In this document: positions 15,594-24,661 of the stretch, in pieces
Layout of the letters: every line of letters starts with the position of its first letter
Position numbering within the stretch: the stretch's first letter is position 1
Origin: Lachnospiraceae bacterium
GTDB lineage: Bacteria; Bacillota; Clostridia; Lachnospirales; Lachnospiraceae
DNA: 64,000 bases
Direction of reading: 5' to 3'
Assembly: GCA_029008875.1 (NCBI GenBank)
Contig: JAQXJP010000033.1
Span: 1-64,000, forward strand
Made by a program: the position numbers and the translations under genes
The notes under the pieces: model-generated
The model's database searches: none
What the model was told of the DNA's origin: nothing
The model's input: only the letters and a program-made list of their open reading frames with translations

Positions 15594-16168
15594 TCCTGCT
15601 CCCTTTCATACTGCTTGTAATATTCGTAGGTTAACTGTGTGTTTGGATCGATGGCCCCTTTTTTGTTGTTCAGATAATGTAGCGTGTCGTACAAAATATC
15701 CGCCATACAGGCATCCAAATCCTCAAATGCCAACTTACGAATTTCATCCAGATGAGCCGCTTTATCTCTCTTGGGCTCAATATAATCCGCGATAAAAATA
15801 ATCTTGTCGAGAAGGCTCATCCCCGGCTCTCCGGTGGTGTGAATTTTTATGGCGTGAATAATCTCCGGATCCGTCACTTCATATTTGGTTGACGCGTAGA
15901 GCGCTCCAAGCTTTGCATGTAACAGCGTTGGATTCTCCCGCTCCACGGAGGAGATTATGATATGATTTTCCTCGCAGACTCTGATTTTTTCATCATTGGG
16001 GACACATTTGGCGCAGTCGTGCAACAAACCCGCCAACATGGCCTGCTCCATGTTTCCTTCATGTGCCATCGCCAGGCATGCCGCTGTGTACATGACACCT
16101 TTGGTATGCTCGTATCGGTCTTTATCCAATTCCTTTTTTACTTTTTTGCGTATTTCCTGAAGTTCCAT
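15581..16168 (-). CDS. yqeK: HD-domain hydrolase YqeK (Ap4A hydrolase)
   Basis: 195 residues. The HD-domain metal ligands are visible: His21 (EHTKG), His50-Asp51 (HDCAK), His84, His110 and Asp128 (IADYIEP). YqeK splits diadenosine tetraphosphate symmetrically to two ADP with a metal. GGAG lies seven bases before the ATG. It follows nadD with a 12-base gap and overlaps rsfS. Confidence 0.95.
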   Translation of the reverse strand: MELQEIRKKVKKELDKDRYEHTKGVMYTAACLAMAHEGNMEQAMLAGLLHDCAKCVPNDEKIRVCEENHIIISSVERENPTLLHAKLGALYASTKYEVTDPEIIHAIKIHTTGEPGMSLLDKIIFIADYIEPKRDKAAHLDEIRKLAFEDLDACMADILYDTLHYLNNKKGAIDPNTQLTYEYYKQYEREQEWKH

Positions 16169-16180
16169 GCGTTCTCCATA

Positions 16181-16780
16181 TTAACAATATAATTGATTTT
16201 GGCGGATATATGTGATCACGTCATCCCACAATAGACCGTCCAACGCCGTATTTGACGATATGCGGCTTCGAATCATGCTGGACGACACATGAACCTTATC
16301 ACAATGAACCATTCGGATATCGGCCGGGAAAAGCGCCACAATCTGTGCAAATTTTTCTGACAGGGCTTTCTCCGTAAATTCTCCCCGGTTTACTACAAGG
16401 ATTTTTGCCAGGGAACTGATGATCTCCGGGTGCCGCCAATGGTCAAAGTAGTTGATAGAGTCCGCCCCCATGATAAAGTAAAAATCGTGGTCGGGATGCT
16501 GTTGGCACAACTTTTGCAGCGTTCTGTAAGTGTAGCTTGTCTCATCGGAACTCACCTCGATGGTATTGACCCGGATTCCATCGTAATGGGAAGCAGCCAT
16601 CCGACACATGGCAACCCGATGCTCTGCGGACATCATGTCCTCCTCCTTCTTGTGGGGGGAATGTCCTGCGGGAATCAGCCACACCTCATCCAGGGAGTAC
16701 TCTCCCTTGGCCGCCAGCGCCATATTCATATGTCCGTAATGGATGGGATCAAAGGATCCGCCTAATAATCCGATTTTCAT
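16181..16780 (-). CDS. nadD: nicotinate-nucleotide adenylyltransferase
   Basis: 199 residues. The nucleotidyl-transferase motif GSFDPIHYGH (8-17) and the C-terminal VSSSMIRSRIS (ISSTxIR-like) motif are intact. NadD adenylates nicotinate mononucleotide in NAD synthesis. Three bases separate it from yhbY, so they form one transcript. Confidence 0.97.
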   Translation of the reverse strand: MKIGLLGGSFDPIHYGHMNMALAAKGEYSLDEVWLIPAGHSPHKKEEDMMSAEHRVAMCRMAASHYDGIRVNTIEVSSDETSYTYRTLQKLCQQHPDHDFYFIMGADSINYFDHWRHPEIISSLAKILVVNRGEFTEKALSEKFAQIVALFPADIRMVHCDKVHVSSSMIRSRISSNTALDGLLWDDVITYIRQNQLYC

Positions 16781-16782
16781 AA

Positions 16783-17079
16783 TTATTCCGGGAGCTTAAT
16801 CTTGGGATTTTTCTTGTTCGGGCGATAAAAGATCATTTTTTTCCCGATTACTTTCACCACCGTTGAGCGTGTGCGCTCGGCGATTGCCTCCGCAATCATC
16901 TTCGGCTCATCGATACAATTCTTGAGAACCGATACTTTGATCAATTCTCTTTTTTCGAGAGCTGCGTCAAGGGCTTCCACAATCTCCGGAGTGAGGGAAG
17001 CTTTTCCTACCTGAAAAATGGAATCCATACTGCTTGCCAACGAGCCGAGATATGCTCTTTGTTTACTGGTTAATGCCAT
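16783..17079 (-). CDS. yhbY: YhbY-type RNA-binding (CRM domain) protein
   Basis: 98 residues, one CRM domain: MALTSKQRAYLGSLA, then FQVGKASLTPE and ELIKVSVLKNC, with RSTVVKVIGKKMIFYRP near the end. The protein binds pre-50S ribosomal particles. AGGAGAGG upstream; 14 bases after obg. Confidence 0.96.
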   Translation of the reverse strand: MALTSKQRAYLGSLASSMDSIFQVGKASLTPEIVEALDAALEKRELIKVSVLKNCIDEPKMIAEAIAERTRSTVVKVIGKKMIFYRPNKKNPKIKLPE

Positions 17080-17093
17080 GTTATCCTCTCCTA

Positions 17094-18377
17094 TTACTTA
17101 TAATAATCAAATTCGTTTCCGTACATACGCACGGTGTCGCCATCCTGAATTCCCATTTCTTCCAGCTCTTTCAAAATTCCCTGTTCCTTTAGGAATTTCT
17201 GGAAGAACAAAAAGCCCTTTTCGGAATCAATATTGGTGTATCCCAACATTTTGTCAATCTTGGGCCCCTCCACCACATAAGCGCCGTCATCTGCTCTCTC
17301 GATGGTGTAAGGCTCGTCCTTGAAAAATCCAAGGCTCGGATCAAACTCCGGCTCATACACGATGGCTTCCTTGGGGCATTTCGCCAACAGTTCCTTAATC
17401 TCATACAACAGCTCTTTTAAGCCCTGTCCGCTCACTGCAGAAATGGGAAATACCTTAATACCCTCCGGTTCAAATTCCCGGCGCAATTTTGATATAATCT
17501 CATTTTCGTCCCCGTATACGGCGTCCATTTTGTTGGCCGCAATCACCTGGGGCTTCTCTAACAAATCGGGATTGTACGCCTCCAATTCCCGGTTGATTGC
17601 GTGAATATCCGCTATCGGGTCACGCCCTTCCGTTCCGGCTGCGTCCACGATGTGGACCATAACCTTGGTACGCTCGATGTGGCGCAAAAATTCATGGCCC
17701 AAGCCAACACCCTCCGATGCTCCTTCGATGAGTCCCGGAATATCCGCGATGACAAAACCAAAGCCATCCTCCATATCCACAACTCCAAGGTTGGGCTGCA
17801 AGGTGGTGAAATGATAGTTGGCAATCTTGGGCTTTGCGTTGGTGACGCGGGATAAGAAGGTGGATTTTCCTACATTCGGGAATCCCACAAGGCCCACATC
17901 CGCGATGACCTTAAGCTCCAACAGCACCTCGATCTCAATGGCCTCCTGTCCGGGCTGCGCATATTTGGGCGCCTGCATGGTGGAGGTGGCAAAATGCTGA
18001 TTGCCAAGGCCGCCTCTACCGCCTCTTATCACGGTGACGCGCCGGTTTTCCCCGGACATATCCGCAATAATTTTGCCGGACTCGGCATCTTTGATTACGG
18101 TTCCCTCTGGGACCTTCAGGATCAAATCCTCCCCGTTTTTGCCGTGGCAGTTCTTCTTGCCACCCTCTTCCCCGGGCTGTGCCGCAAATTTTCTGCGGTG
18201 CCGATAGTCGGTTAAGGTGTTGAGTCCGTCGTCGATGACAAAGATGACATCTCCGCCTTTTCCGCCGTCGCCCCCGTCCGGGCCGCCGTCCGGAACATAT
18301 TTTTCACGCCGAAAGGAAACGTGTCCGTCTCCGCCTTTTCCTGATTTGATGATAATCTTCGCACGATCTGCAAACAT
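17094..18377 (-). CDS. obg: GTPase Obg
   Basis: 427 residues in three domains: Gly-rich Obg fold (about 1-158), G domain with P-loop GFPNVGKS (165-172), DIPG, NKMD, and the C-terminal OCT domain (about 345-427). Obg binds 50S subunits and links ribosome assembly to (p)ppGpp. The start is unusual: no ribosome binding site is adjacent to the ATG, an in-frame stop lies two codons upstream, and the only AAAGGAG (18409-18415) is about 31 bases away with a perfect small hairpin between. A terminator separates it from rpmA. Confidence 0.97.
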   Translation of the reverse strand: MFADRAKIIIKSGKGGDGHVSFRREKYVPDGGPDGGDGGKGGDVIFVIDDGLNTLTDYRHRRKFAAQPGEEGGKKNCHGKNGEDLILKVPEGTVIKDAESGKIIADMSGENRRVTVIRGGRGGLGNQHFATSTMQAPKYAQPGQEAIEIEVLLELKVIADVGLVGFPNVGKSTFLSRVTNAKPKIANYHFTTLQPNLGVVDMEDGFGFVIADIPGLIEGASEGVGLGHEFLRHIERTKVMVHIVDAAGTEGRDPIADIHAINRELEAYNPDLLEKPQVIAANKMDAVYGDENEIISKLRREFEPEGIKVFPISAVSGQGLKELLYEIKELLAKCPKEAIVYEPEFDPSLGFFKDEPYTIERADDGAYVVEGPKIDKMLGYTNIDSEKGFLFFQKFLKEQGILKELEEMGIQDGDTVRMYGNEFDYYK

Positions 18378-18389
18378 ATATTAACAGCT

Positions 18390-18405
18390 AAGATCTGATG
18401 ATCTT
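18390..18405 (-). promoter_or_regulatory. hairpin between ribosome binding site and obg start
   Basis: AAGATC-TGAT-GATCTT, a six-pair perfect inverted repeat, lies between AAAGGAG and the obg ATG. Folding would shorten the effective spacing from about 31 to about 15 bases. Confidence 0.5.
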
Positions 18406-18436
18406 ATGCTCCTTTCTATTCGAAATTAAGACAAAA

Positions 18437-18471
18437 CACAAAAACCCCAACCGTTTGCACAGTCGGGGTTT
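18437..18471 (-). terminator. Rho-independent terminator after rpmA
   Basis: Ten-pair stem (AAACCCCGAC / GTTGGGGTTT with one G-T pair) and TTTTTG tail on the minus strand; it closes the rplU-prp-rpmA unit before obg. Confidence 0.85.
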
Positions 18472-18476
18472 GCTTT

Positions 18477-18764
18477 TTATTCGTTCACTACTGGATAAAC
18501 AGAAGCCTGCTTCTTGTCTCTTCCAACTCTCTCGAATCTCAATACACCATCCACTTTCGCAAATAATGTATCATCTCCGCCGATACCAACGTTAACGCCT
18601 GGACGAATCTTGGTACCACGCTGTCTGTAAAGAATATTTCCAGCCTTTACGAATTGTCCGTCTGCTCTTTTTGCTCCTAATCTCTTAGACTCAGAGTCAC
18701 GTCCGTTCTTTGTGGAACCAACTCCCTTCTTATGAGCAAAAAACTGAAGGTTCATATTCAACAT
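18477..18764 (-). CDS. rpmA: 50S ribosomal protein L27, with Prp-cleaved N-terminus
   Basis: 95 residues. The N-terminus [14 protein letters not shown] carries the Firmicutes extension that must be cut by Prp after the double Phe (Phe8-Phe9) to expose the mature Ala-His start, which reaches the peptidyl-transferase centre. The rest is standard L27 ([15 protein letters not shown]). GGAGGTG upstream lies within the last codons of prp, so the two are coupled. Confidence 0.98.
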   Translation of the reverse strand: MLNMNLQFFAHKKGVGSTKNGRDSESKRLGAKRADGQFVKAGNILYRQRGTKIRPGVNVGIGGDDTLFAKVDGVLRFERVGRDKKQASVYPVVNE

Positions 18765-18767
18765 GTC

Positions 18768-19097
18768 TTACACCTCCTTGAATTCCAGAATGATATATTC
18801 ATTCCCATAGTCGTTTTGTATTCCTTGCAAGCCAAGAATCATAGAATCAAGTAATAATGTGGTATCGTGAGTGGCCCGCTCATTGAGCAGGAAATCGATA
18901 AGTCCGGTTTCCTCGTCGGTCTCAATCTCAAATGTGTTGGAAGTGAATGCTTCAATGGAATTGATTGCATTGACCACCAATGCGGATACTCCCGCACATA
19001 TGATATCGCTGCCGGCATCTGCGTATCCGGAATGACCGATACACTTCATACCTACTACCTGTTCGCTTTCATCTTGTAAAATCGTTATAGAGATCAT
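18768..19097 (-). CDS. prp: ribosomal-processing cysteine protease Prp
   Basis: 109 residues. The catalytic His22 (GHSGYA) and Cys34 (DIICAGVS) are in place. Prp removes the N-terminal extension of L27, and the substrate gene follows directly. The conserved order rplU-prp-rpmA is present. Confidence 0.96.
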   Translation of the reverse strand: MISITILQDESEQVVGMKCIGHSGYADAGSDIICAGVSALVVNAINSIEAFTSNTFEIETDEETGLIDFLLNERATHDTTLLLDSMILGLQGIQNDYGNEYIILEFKEV

Positions 19098-19113
19098 AAC
19101 AATTTCCTATCGA

Positions 19114-19422
19114 TTACGCGTTGATTTTGTCAATCTTAACCTGGGTGAACGCCTGTCTGTGACCGTTCTTTTTGTGATAACCGGTTTTTCTCTTGTACTT
19201 GTAAACGATTACTTTCTTAGCGCGGCCTTCCTTCACTACGGAAGCCTCAACAGTTGCTCCGGCTACGGTCGGATTACCAACCTTCATGTCGTCGCCTGCT
19301 ACTGCTAATACCTGATCAAAAGTAACCTTCTCACCAGCATCAACTCCAAGCTTTTCAATGGTAATGATATCGCCTTCAGAAACTTTGTACTGCTTACCAC
19401 CTGTTGCTATAATTGCGTACAT
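19114..19422 (-). CDS. rplU: 50S ribosomal protein L21
   Basis: 102 residues from the ATG at 19422, which has GGAGGTG upstream and gives the conserved start [14 protein letters not shown]. The C-terminal [16 protein letters not shown] is typical. Expression is probably feedback-regulated through the leader at about 19423-19510. Confidence 0.98.
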   Translation of the reverse strand: MYAIIATGGKQYKVSEGDIITIEKLGVDAGEKVTFDQVLAVAGDDMKVGNPTVAGATVEASVVKEGRAKKVIVYKYKRKTGYHKKNGHRQAFTQVKIDKINA

Positions 19423-19510
19423 ATGGCACCTCCTATTTATCATTACTCGCCAGTTTCGGTGTTGTCCATCTAAAAATGGGCAGACTTTAAACCCCACTGT
19501 GCGGCATACT
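19423..19510 (-). ncRNA. L21 ribosomal-protein leader (candidate)
   Basis: The transcribed region between the promoter and rplU has elements I recall from the L21 leader: GCCGCAC, a hairpin (GTCTGCCCAT / ATGGACAAC) and CGAAACTGGCGAGT before the GGAGGT. Such leaders bind L21 and repress their own operon. Identified by eye; a covariance-model search would settle it. Confidence 0.65.
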
Positions 19511-19515
19511 CAAGT

Positions 19516-19544
19516 ATAATAACACTTGTATTTCCCTGTGTCAA
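19516..19544 (-). promoter_or_regulatory. consensus promoter of rplU-prp-rpmA
   Basis: TTGACA, 17-base spacer, TATTAT on the minus strand, placed so that the transcript begins with the L21 leader. Confidence 0.88.
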
Positions 19545-19561
19545 CAAGATTTTTTGGTATT

Positions 19562-20758
19562 TTATCCAATCAATTCCTTGAGAGAGCGATAGACTTTTTT
19601 CCTTGTTATCTCCACCAGCCCCAACTTGGTAATATCCACAAAATGGCATGGGACGGTGTCCTTCCTCAGCTCCCCTTTCAGACATTCAATCAGCGCAAGT
19701 TCCTCCTCCTTGGACTTCATATTGATAAAATCCACAATAATCATTCCGGATATGTTGCGAAGCCGAAGCTGTCTGGCCACTTCCCTGGCGGCTTCCATGT
19801 TCACCTGCAGGATGGTGTCCTGCCTTGCAGATTGATTTTTGGCGGAATTGACATCGATAAAGGTCAAAGTCTCCAGTTGCTCTACGATGATATTGGAACC
19901 GGATTTCAGCCATACACGCTGCTTCAGAAGCTCTTCCAGGGTGGTGTCCACCTTGTACAGCCGTTTTAAAGAGATCACATCATCCCGGTACAATTCGCAT
20001 TTCTCCCGGTTGGTGGGCAACTGTGACGTCAACTGATGAAAGATTTCTTCGGAATCCGTCAGGATCTTATCGCAATCCTCCAAACGTAGTGATTTGATTC
20101 TGGAAATGTACGAGGGTGGATCCTGATATACCATGGAAAAAGCAGACAAATGCAGACTTTTTTCCTTGATTTTTTCCAGGGTGTACACAAGGGATATGAC
20201 ATCCTCCTGAATCTCGTCCATAGGTAGCTCTCCGGCAGCGGTCCGAAGAATCATGCCGAATCCTCTCCCGTTCTCCGGCCACTGGGATGCAATCCGGTCG
20301 GAAAGCCATGCCGACAGCGCGGTTCTTTTCTCGCCTGTGATTTTTCTGGAAACGGAAAGCGCGTGATTCTCTGTAGTCAGTACCGAGCATTTTCCCTGCA
20401 AGGTGAGTTTGGTGGTCACAACCGGTTCCTTGGACTTTACCGCATCCCGAACCACCTGAACCAGCAGCTCATCCCCCACACAAAGCTCCTCTTTTTGGGA
20501 TTGTTTTCTTGTGTAATAGGGATTGACGCAATCCTCCAGGGGCAGATAACATTTCATGTCCCCCGTAATGCGGACAAATGCGGCATGGATTCCCTTCACA
20601 ATGGACTCTACCCTCGCAATGTAGATGCGATTCATGAGGGTATCGTTTTCGTCCTCATAGATTTGAAAATCCAGGTAATCCCGGTTTTCGTCCAGTACAA
20701 TCTGGGCGATAAAGGATTTGCCGTGTTTGGTTATCGGGGTAATCGCTAATCGATTCAT
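19562..20758 (-). CDS. rng: ribonuclease G/E family
   Basis: 398 residues, the short RNase G-type length without an RNase E scaffold tail. The N-terminal S1 domain spans about 35-125 and the DNase I-like catalytic part holds the metal-binding FIDVNSA and IVDFINM motifs (Asp, Asn and Asp equivalent to E. coli 303, 305, 346). The family processes rRNA and mRNA. It ends a run downstream of the his genes and lies just ahead of the rplU promoter; rng-rplU adjacency is common. Confidence 0.93.
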   Translation of the reverse strand: MNRLAITPITKHGKSFIAQIVLDENRDYLDFQIYEDENDTLMNRIYIARVESIVKGIHAAFVRITGDMKCYLPLEDCVNPYYTRKQSQKEELCVGDELLVQVVRDAVKSKEPVVTTKLTLQGKCSVLTTENHALSVSRKITGEKRTALSAWLSDRIASQWPENGRGFGMILRTAAGELPMDEIQEDVISLVYTLEKIKEKSLHLSAFSMVYQDPPSYISRIKSLRLEDCDKILTDSEEIFHQLTSQLPTNREKCELYRDDVISLKRLYKVDTTLEELLKQRVWLKSGSNIIVEQLETLTFIDVNSAKNQSARQDTILQVNMEAAREVARQLRLRNISGMIIVDFINMKSKEEELALIECLKGELRKDTVPCHFVDITKLGLVEITRKKVYRSLKELIG

Positions 20759-20788
20759 GTGAATTGTCCGTCCTCATTTCCTATGTGA

Positions 20789-21508
20789 TTACACAATCAC
20801 ATTTCCTAGGTCTAACAGCGGAACCAACTGTTCCTTTTCATCTCTTGCATACACCTCCAGACGGTGAATCTGGATGGCATTCTCGTTGTATTCCAGTCCT
20901 TTTTTTTCAAAGAGGGAAGCCAGCACAAGCTCCGGCTTGATGTTTTGAATGCTTCCGGTGGACAGCTTCATGAAAAATCCGTATCCCTCTTCCAACTCGC
21001 GGACCTCAAGCTCATAGACAAGGGGCTTCAAATCCACCTCACGTTCGCTCTTTTTGGTCTTTTTCAGGATTGTAAACTGCTCTGCAGCCCAGAATTCCTC
21101 CTTTACCAGTGCAACCGCCTCCTGATAGGAAAGAGGAAGTTCATAACCTTCCTTGAAGGTTAATTCATAGTCGGCTGCGGCAACAATGGACATGGCGGCC
21201 TTGGCATTCTCCGGAAGCTCCACATAACCGGTCACCTCCACACCATCCACCATGGTGGCATTGAGTGTGCGGATAGCCTCTGCGGAACTCGTGCTGGAGT
21301 GCACCTCTATGTCGAAATACTCTCCGTCGCTAGTGATTCCCACGCCCAGAGGCGCGGCGAAGGACATAATCTGGTGGGGGGAGAACCCTTCCGAGTAACA
21401 GATATCAATATTGGAGCGCCGAATTGCCTTCTGAAAATAGCGCATCATGTCCAAATGCCCCACAAATTTCATGACGCCCCATTTGCGGAACTTGATTCTA
21501 ATTTTCAT
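20789..21508 (-). CDS. DUF2344 (TIGR03936-type) protein
   Basis: 240 residues from the ATG at 21508, with GGAGGTG seven bases upstream. The beginning RIKFRKWGVMKFVGHLDMMRYFQKAIRRSNIDICYSEGFSPHQ is typical of the family, which is thought to act with the TIGR03960 radical SAM protein; in some genomes the two are fused. Their overlap of 11 bases here supports a joint function, which is unknown but suspected to concern RNA modification because RNase G and ribosomal genes follow. Confidence 0.92.
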   Translation of the reverse strand: MKIRIKFRKWGVMKFVGHLDMMRYFQKAIRRSNIDICYSEGFSPHQIMSFAAPLGVGITSDGEYFDIEVHSSTSSAEAIRTLNATMVDGVEVTGYVELPENAKAAMSIVAAADYELTFKEGYELPLSYQEAVALVKEEFWAAEQFTILKKTKKSEREVDLKPLVYELEVRELEEGYGFFMKLSTGSIQNIKPELVLASLFEKKGLEYNENAIQIHRLEVYARDEKEQLVPLLDLGNVIV

Positions 21509-23360
21509 AGCATACACCTCCACCAAATTGTTTTGCCCCGCAACCGGAGCAGCCCATTCTGCAGTTTGGAGTCACTTTCTCCTGGTGGGCGGTGTTCCAC
21601 TGGCGAATCATGAATTCTTTCGTCACCCCGATGTCGATAAAGTCCCAGGGCAAAATCTCATCCAGAGGACGCTCACGGAGAGCGTAAAATTCCAGGGAGA
21701 CATCACATGCCTCAAAGGCTTCCAGCCAGCGGTTATAATCAAAGAATTCACCCCAGGCATCAAAGATTCCGCCGTGTTCATAGACATACTGAATGACATC
21801 CGAGATTCTCCGGTCCCCTCTTGCCAACAGGCCTTCCAGCACAGTGACATCCGCCTGGTGCCAGTTGTAACGGATACTCTTGTGATTGAGCATTTCCTTA
21901 CAGTGATCGTTCACAATCTTGGCCCGGTTGAGATATTCCTCCGGGGTAAACATCCCTGCCCATTGGAATGGGGTAAAGGGCTTGGGAACAAAGAAGGAGG
22001 TGCTGATGGTTACCTGGCACTTTCCAGCTCTCTCCTCCTTGGGAACTGTGTCATAATACAGCGCAGCAATATCGTTGGCCAGTTCCGGGATTGCCCGCAT
22101 GTCCTCCTCCGTCTCCGTGGGAAGCCCCAGCATAAAATACAACTTTACCTTATTCCAGCCCCCGCGAAAGGCCTGCTCTGCCCCGTTCATGATATTGTCA
22201 ACCGTAAGTCCTTTATTGATAACATTCCGCATGCGCTGGGAACCTGCCTCGGGGGCGAAGGTCAGACTGCTTTTTTTCACATCCTGCACCTTGCTCATGA
22301 TATCCAGGGAAAAGGCATCGATGCGCAGGGACGGCAGGGAGATATTGATGTTCTTGGCCTTGCACTCCTCCATCAGGTAATCCAGCAGTTCCGGCAGTTC
22401 CTTGTAGTCGGAGGAACTTAGGGAGCTTAAGGAAATCTCCTCATAGCCCGTGGAGGCGATCATATCCCCGGCAATCTCTTTCAGATACTCCACATTTTTC
22501 TCCCGGTTGGGGCGATAAATCATTCCTGCCTGACAGAAACGGCAGCCGCGGATGCAGCCTCTTTGTATCTCCAGAACTATGCGGTCCTGAATCGCCTTGA
22601 TAAAGGGGACCACCGGCTTGTGCGGATAGACGGAATGATTCAGGTCCATATCCACCTGCTTCTTTACGGTTGCGGGAACATCCTCATACTTGGGCCCAAA
22701 GGAGGCAATGGTGCCGTCCTCGTGGTAAGTCACCTCGTACAGAGAAGGGACATAGATTCCCTCAATGTGGGAAAATTCACGGAGAATTTCCTGTCGGTTT
22801 TTGCCCTCCGCCCGCAACTTTTTGTAGGTATCCAGCAGACAATCGTATTGCACTTCCCCCTCGCCGATATAGAAGAAATCAAAGAAATCGGCAATGGGTT
22901 CCGGGTTGTAGGAGCATGGACCGCCTCCCATCACTATGGGCTGTCCATCTGTACGGTCAGCTGCCCGAAGGGGAATCTGAGCCAGATCCAGAATCTGCAG
23001 AATGTTAGTGTAGCACATCTCATACTGCAGAGTGATTCCGATGAAATCCGCATTTTTTATAGGCTCCTGGCTTTCCAAACCGAAAAGGGGAATGTTTTCC
23101 TCCTTCATAATCTTGTGGAGATCCGGCCACGGGGAGTAGACCCGCTCGCACCAGGTATCCTCACGGCGGTTAAACATATCGTATAAAATTTGAATTCCCA
23201 GATGCGACATACCAATTTCGTATACATCCGGGAAGCACATTACCATTCTTATATCCACCGAATTCTTGTCCTTCACAACCGAATTCAGCTCGTTACCAAT
23301 ATAGCGGGCAGATTTCTCCACCCGCATCAAAATTTCATCATTCAGTGCTAATTTGTTCAC
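21498..23360 (-). CDS. TIGR03960 family B12-binding/radical SAM protein
   Basis: About 620 residues from GTG at 23360 (GAGGAG eight bases upstream; the TTG at 23381 is within that site region). The central radical SAM motif is CIRGCRFC, which holds the [4Fe-4S] cluster used with S-adenosylmethionine. The N-terminal region (CFPDVYEIGMSHLGIQILY) resembles a B12-binding domain without an obvious His ligand. The substrate is not known. Partner of the DUF2344 gene, with which it overlaps; follows the HisIE gene by 17 bases and so may be cotranscribed with histidine genes. Confidence 0.9.
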   Translation of the reverse strand: MNKLALNDEILMRVEKSARYIGNELNSVVKDKNSVDIRMVMCFPDVYEIGMSHLGIQILYDMFNRREDTWCERVYSPWPDLHKIMKEENIPLFGLESQEPIKNADFIGITLQYEMCYTNILQILDLAQIPLRAADRTDGQPIVMGGGPCSYNPEPIADFFDFFYIGEGEVQYDCLLDTYKKLRAEGKNRQEILREFSHIEGIYVPSLYEVTYHEDGTIASFGPKYEDVPATVKKQVDMDLNHSVYPHKPVVPFIKAIQDRIVLEIQRGCIRGCRFCQAGMIYRPNREKNVEYLKEIAGDMIASTGYEEISLSSLSSSDYKELPELLDYLMEECKAKNINISLPSLRIDAFSLDIMSKVQDVKKSSLTFAPEAGSQRMRNVINKGLTVDNIMNGAEQAFRGGWNKVKLYFMLGLPTETEEDMRAIPELANDIAALYYDTVPKEERAGKCQVTISTSFFVPKPFTPFQWAGMFTPEEYLNRAKIVNDHCKEMLNHKSIRYNWHQADVTVLEGLLARGDRRISDVIQYVYEHGGIFDAWGEFFDYNRWLEAFEACDVSLEFYALRERPLDEILPWDFIDIGVTKEFMIRQWNTAHQEKVTPNCRMGCSGCGAKQFGGGVCYEN

Positions 23361-23377
23361 GCTTGTTTCTCCTCTTA

Positions 23378-24658
23378 TCAACGCTGGGATAATTCATTGG
23401 TGATTTCCTCCCAGGTCACACCCTTTTCCACCATCAGAACCATGCAGTGATACAAGAGATCCGAAATCTCGTATTTGACCTCCTGGGGATCCGGGTTCTT
23501 GGCCGCGATAATCACCTCTGAGCTCTCCTCCCCGATTTTCTTGAGAATCTTGTCAATTCCCTGAGAAAAGAGATAGTTTGTGTAGGACCCTTCCTGTGGC
23601 TCATTGCGGCGCTGTTCGATGATGCCGTACACTTCCTCCAGCACCTTCAGCGGATTTTTCTCCACAAACTGTTTCTTCACGATGTTGTTGAAAAAGCAGC
23701 TGCGGTTTCCGGTGTGGCACGCGGCTCCAACCTGAGACACCTTGGCAAGAATCGTATCAAAATCGCAATCCGCTGTCAATGATTTTACATACTGAATGTG
23801 GCCGGAGGTGAGTCCCTTGGTCCAAAGCTCCTGGCGGCTTCTGCTCCAGTAGGTCATCTTGCCGATGTTGATAGTGGTATTGAAGGCTTCCTCATTCATG
23901 TACGCAAGCATCAGCACCTCATCGGTGCGATAATCCTGCACGATAACCGGAACCATGCCGTCGGAGTTCAGTTTCAGATCCGACCACTTCAGGTCCGGCG
24001 CAAAATTATCCATCTTGATGCCCTCTGCGGATAACATGGATTTCAATTTCATAATGTCCGTCTCGGAGTTGTTGATAAACTCACCGGCGATACCGCGGAT
24101 GGTCTCCTTGCGCAGAATCTCCACAATGCGTTGGTAATCAAATTCCGGTAACCAAACCACATAAGGAACCGATGTAATGTTTTCCACGGAATCCATGACG
24201 TCGATATTCATGACCAGGAGTTCGTGGATGGTCTCCTCCAGATCGCTGTGGTATTTGAACAAAAAGTCCACGTTGTTCACGGATACCAGGATGCGATCCT
24301 TCCCGAAACGCTTGCTCGCCTCCGCAGCCAGCTCCACGCTTCCCAGTTTGGAACCATTTAAAACCACCTGCATACATCCTGCATACAGCAGTTTCTTGAT
24401 ATCCTCAATGCGATTGATATTACCGCCGGCACATACTTTGATCTCCAGATTTCGGTTCAACTCCCGGATTGTTTGGATATTAATCTCGTGTTCCTCATCA
24501 TCGTCCGATAAGTCAAACACAAAGATTTTATCTATCCCGCTATCGTTGTACATGCGGCAAAGGTGAAATACATCGTTAATCTCCGTGTGATCCTCGATGG
24601 ATTTTACAGCCTTACCGTTTTTCAAATACAAAGTGGCAACGATGTTCTTCTGCTCCAT
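23378..24658 (-). CDS. hisI: HisIE with an N-terminal degenerate HisA/HisF-like barrel
   Basis: 426 residues in three parts. HisI (about 216-330) has the metal-binding ADCDFD (296-301) and Cys314 and Cys321; HisE (about 335-426) has [15 protein letters not shown]. Together they do steps 2 and 3 of histidine synthesis. The first 215 residues look like a HisA/HisF TIM barrel: [14 protein letters not shown] aligns with the first strand and VCAGGNI with the phosphate loop. Both catalytic Asp positions of HisF seem lost (Tyr11 for Asp11, Asn128 for Asp130), so this part is probably non-catalytic. The start has only a weak ribosome binding site; it follows hisB by three bases. Confidence 0.92.
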   Translation of the reverse strand: MEQKNIVATLYLKNGKAVKSIEDHTEINDVFHLCRMYNDSGIDKIFVFDLSDDDEEHEINIQTIRELNRNLEIKVCAGGNINRIEDIKKLLYAGCMQVVLNGSKLGSVELAAEASKRFGKDRILVSVNNVDFLFKYHSDLEETIHELLVMNIDVMDSVENITSVPYVVWLPEFDYQRIVEILRKETIRGIAGEFINNSETDIMKLKSMLSAEGIKMDNFAPDLKWSDLKLNSDGMVPVIVQDYRTDEVLMLAYMNEEAFNTTINIGKMTYWSRSRQELWTKGLTSGHIQYVKSLTADCDFDTILAKVSQVGAACHTGNRSCFFNNIVKKQFVEKNPLKVLEEVYGIIEQRRNEPQEGSYTNYLFSQGIDKILKKIGEESSEVIIAAKNPDPQEVKYEISDLLYHCMVLMVEKGVTWEEITNELSQR

Positions 24659-24661
24659 GTA

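Noticed and set aside
21447-22421. 324-codon open frame on the plus strand
   Set aside because: Antisense to the TIGR03960 radical SAM gene; composition is that of a reverse complement of coding sequence.
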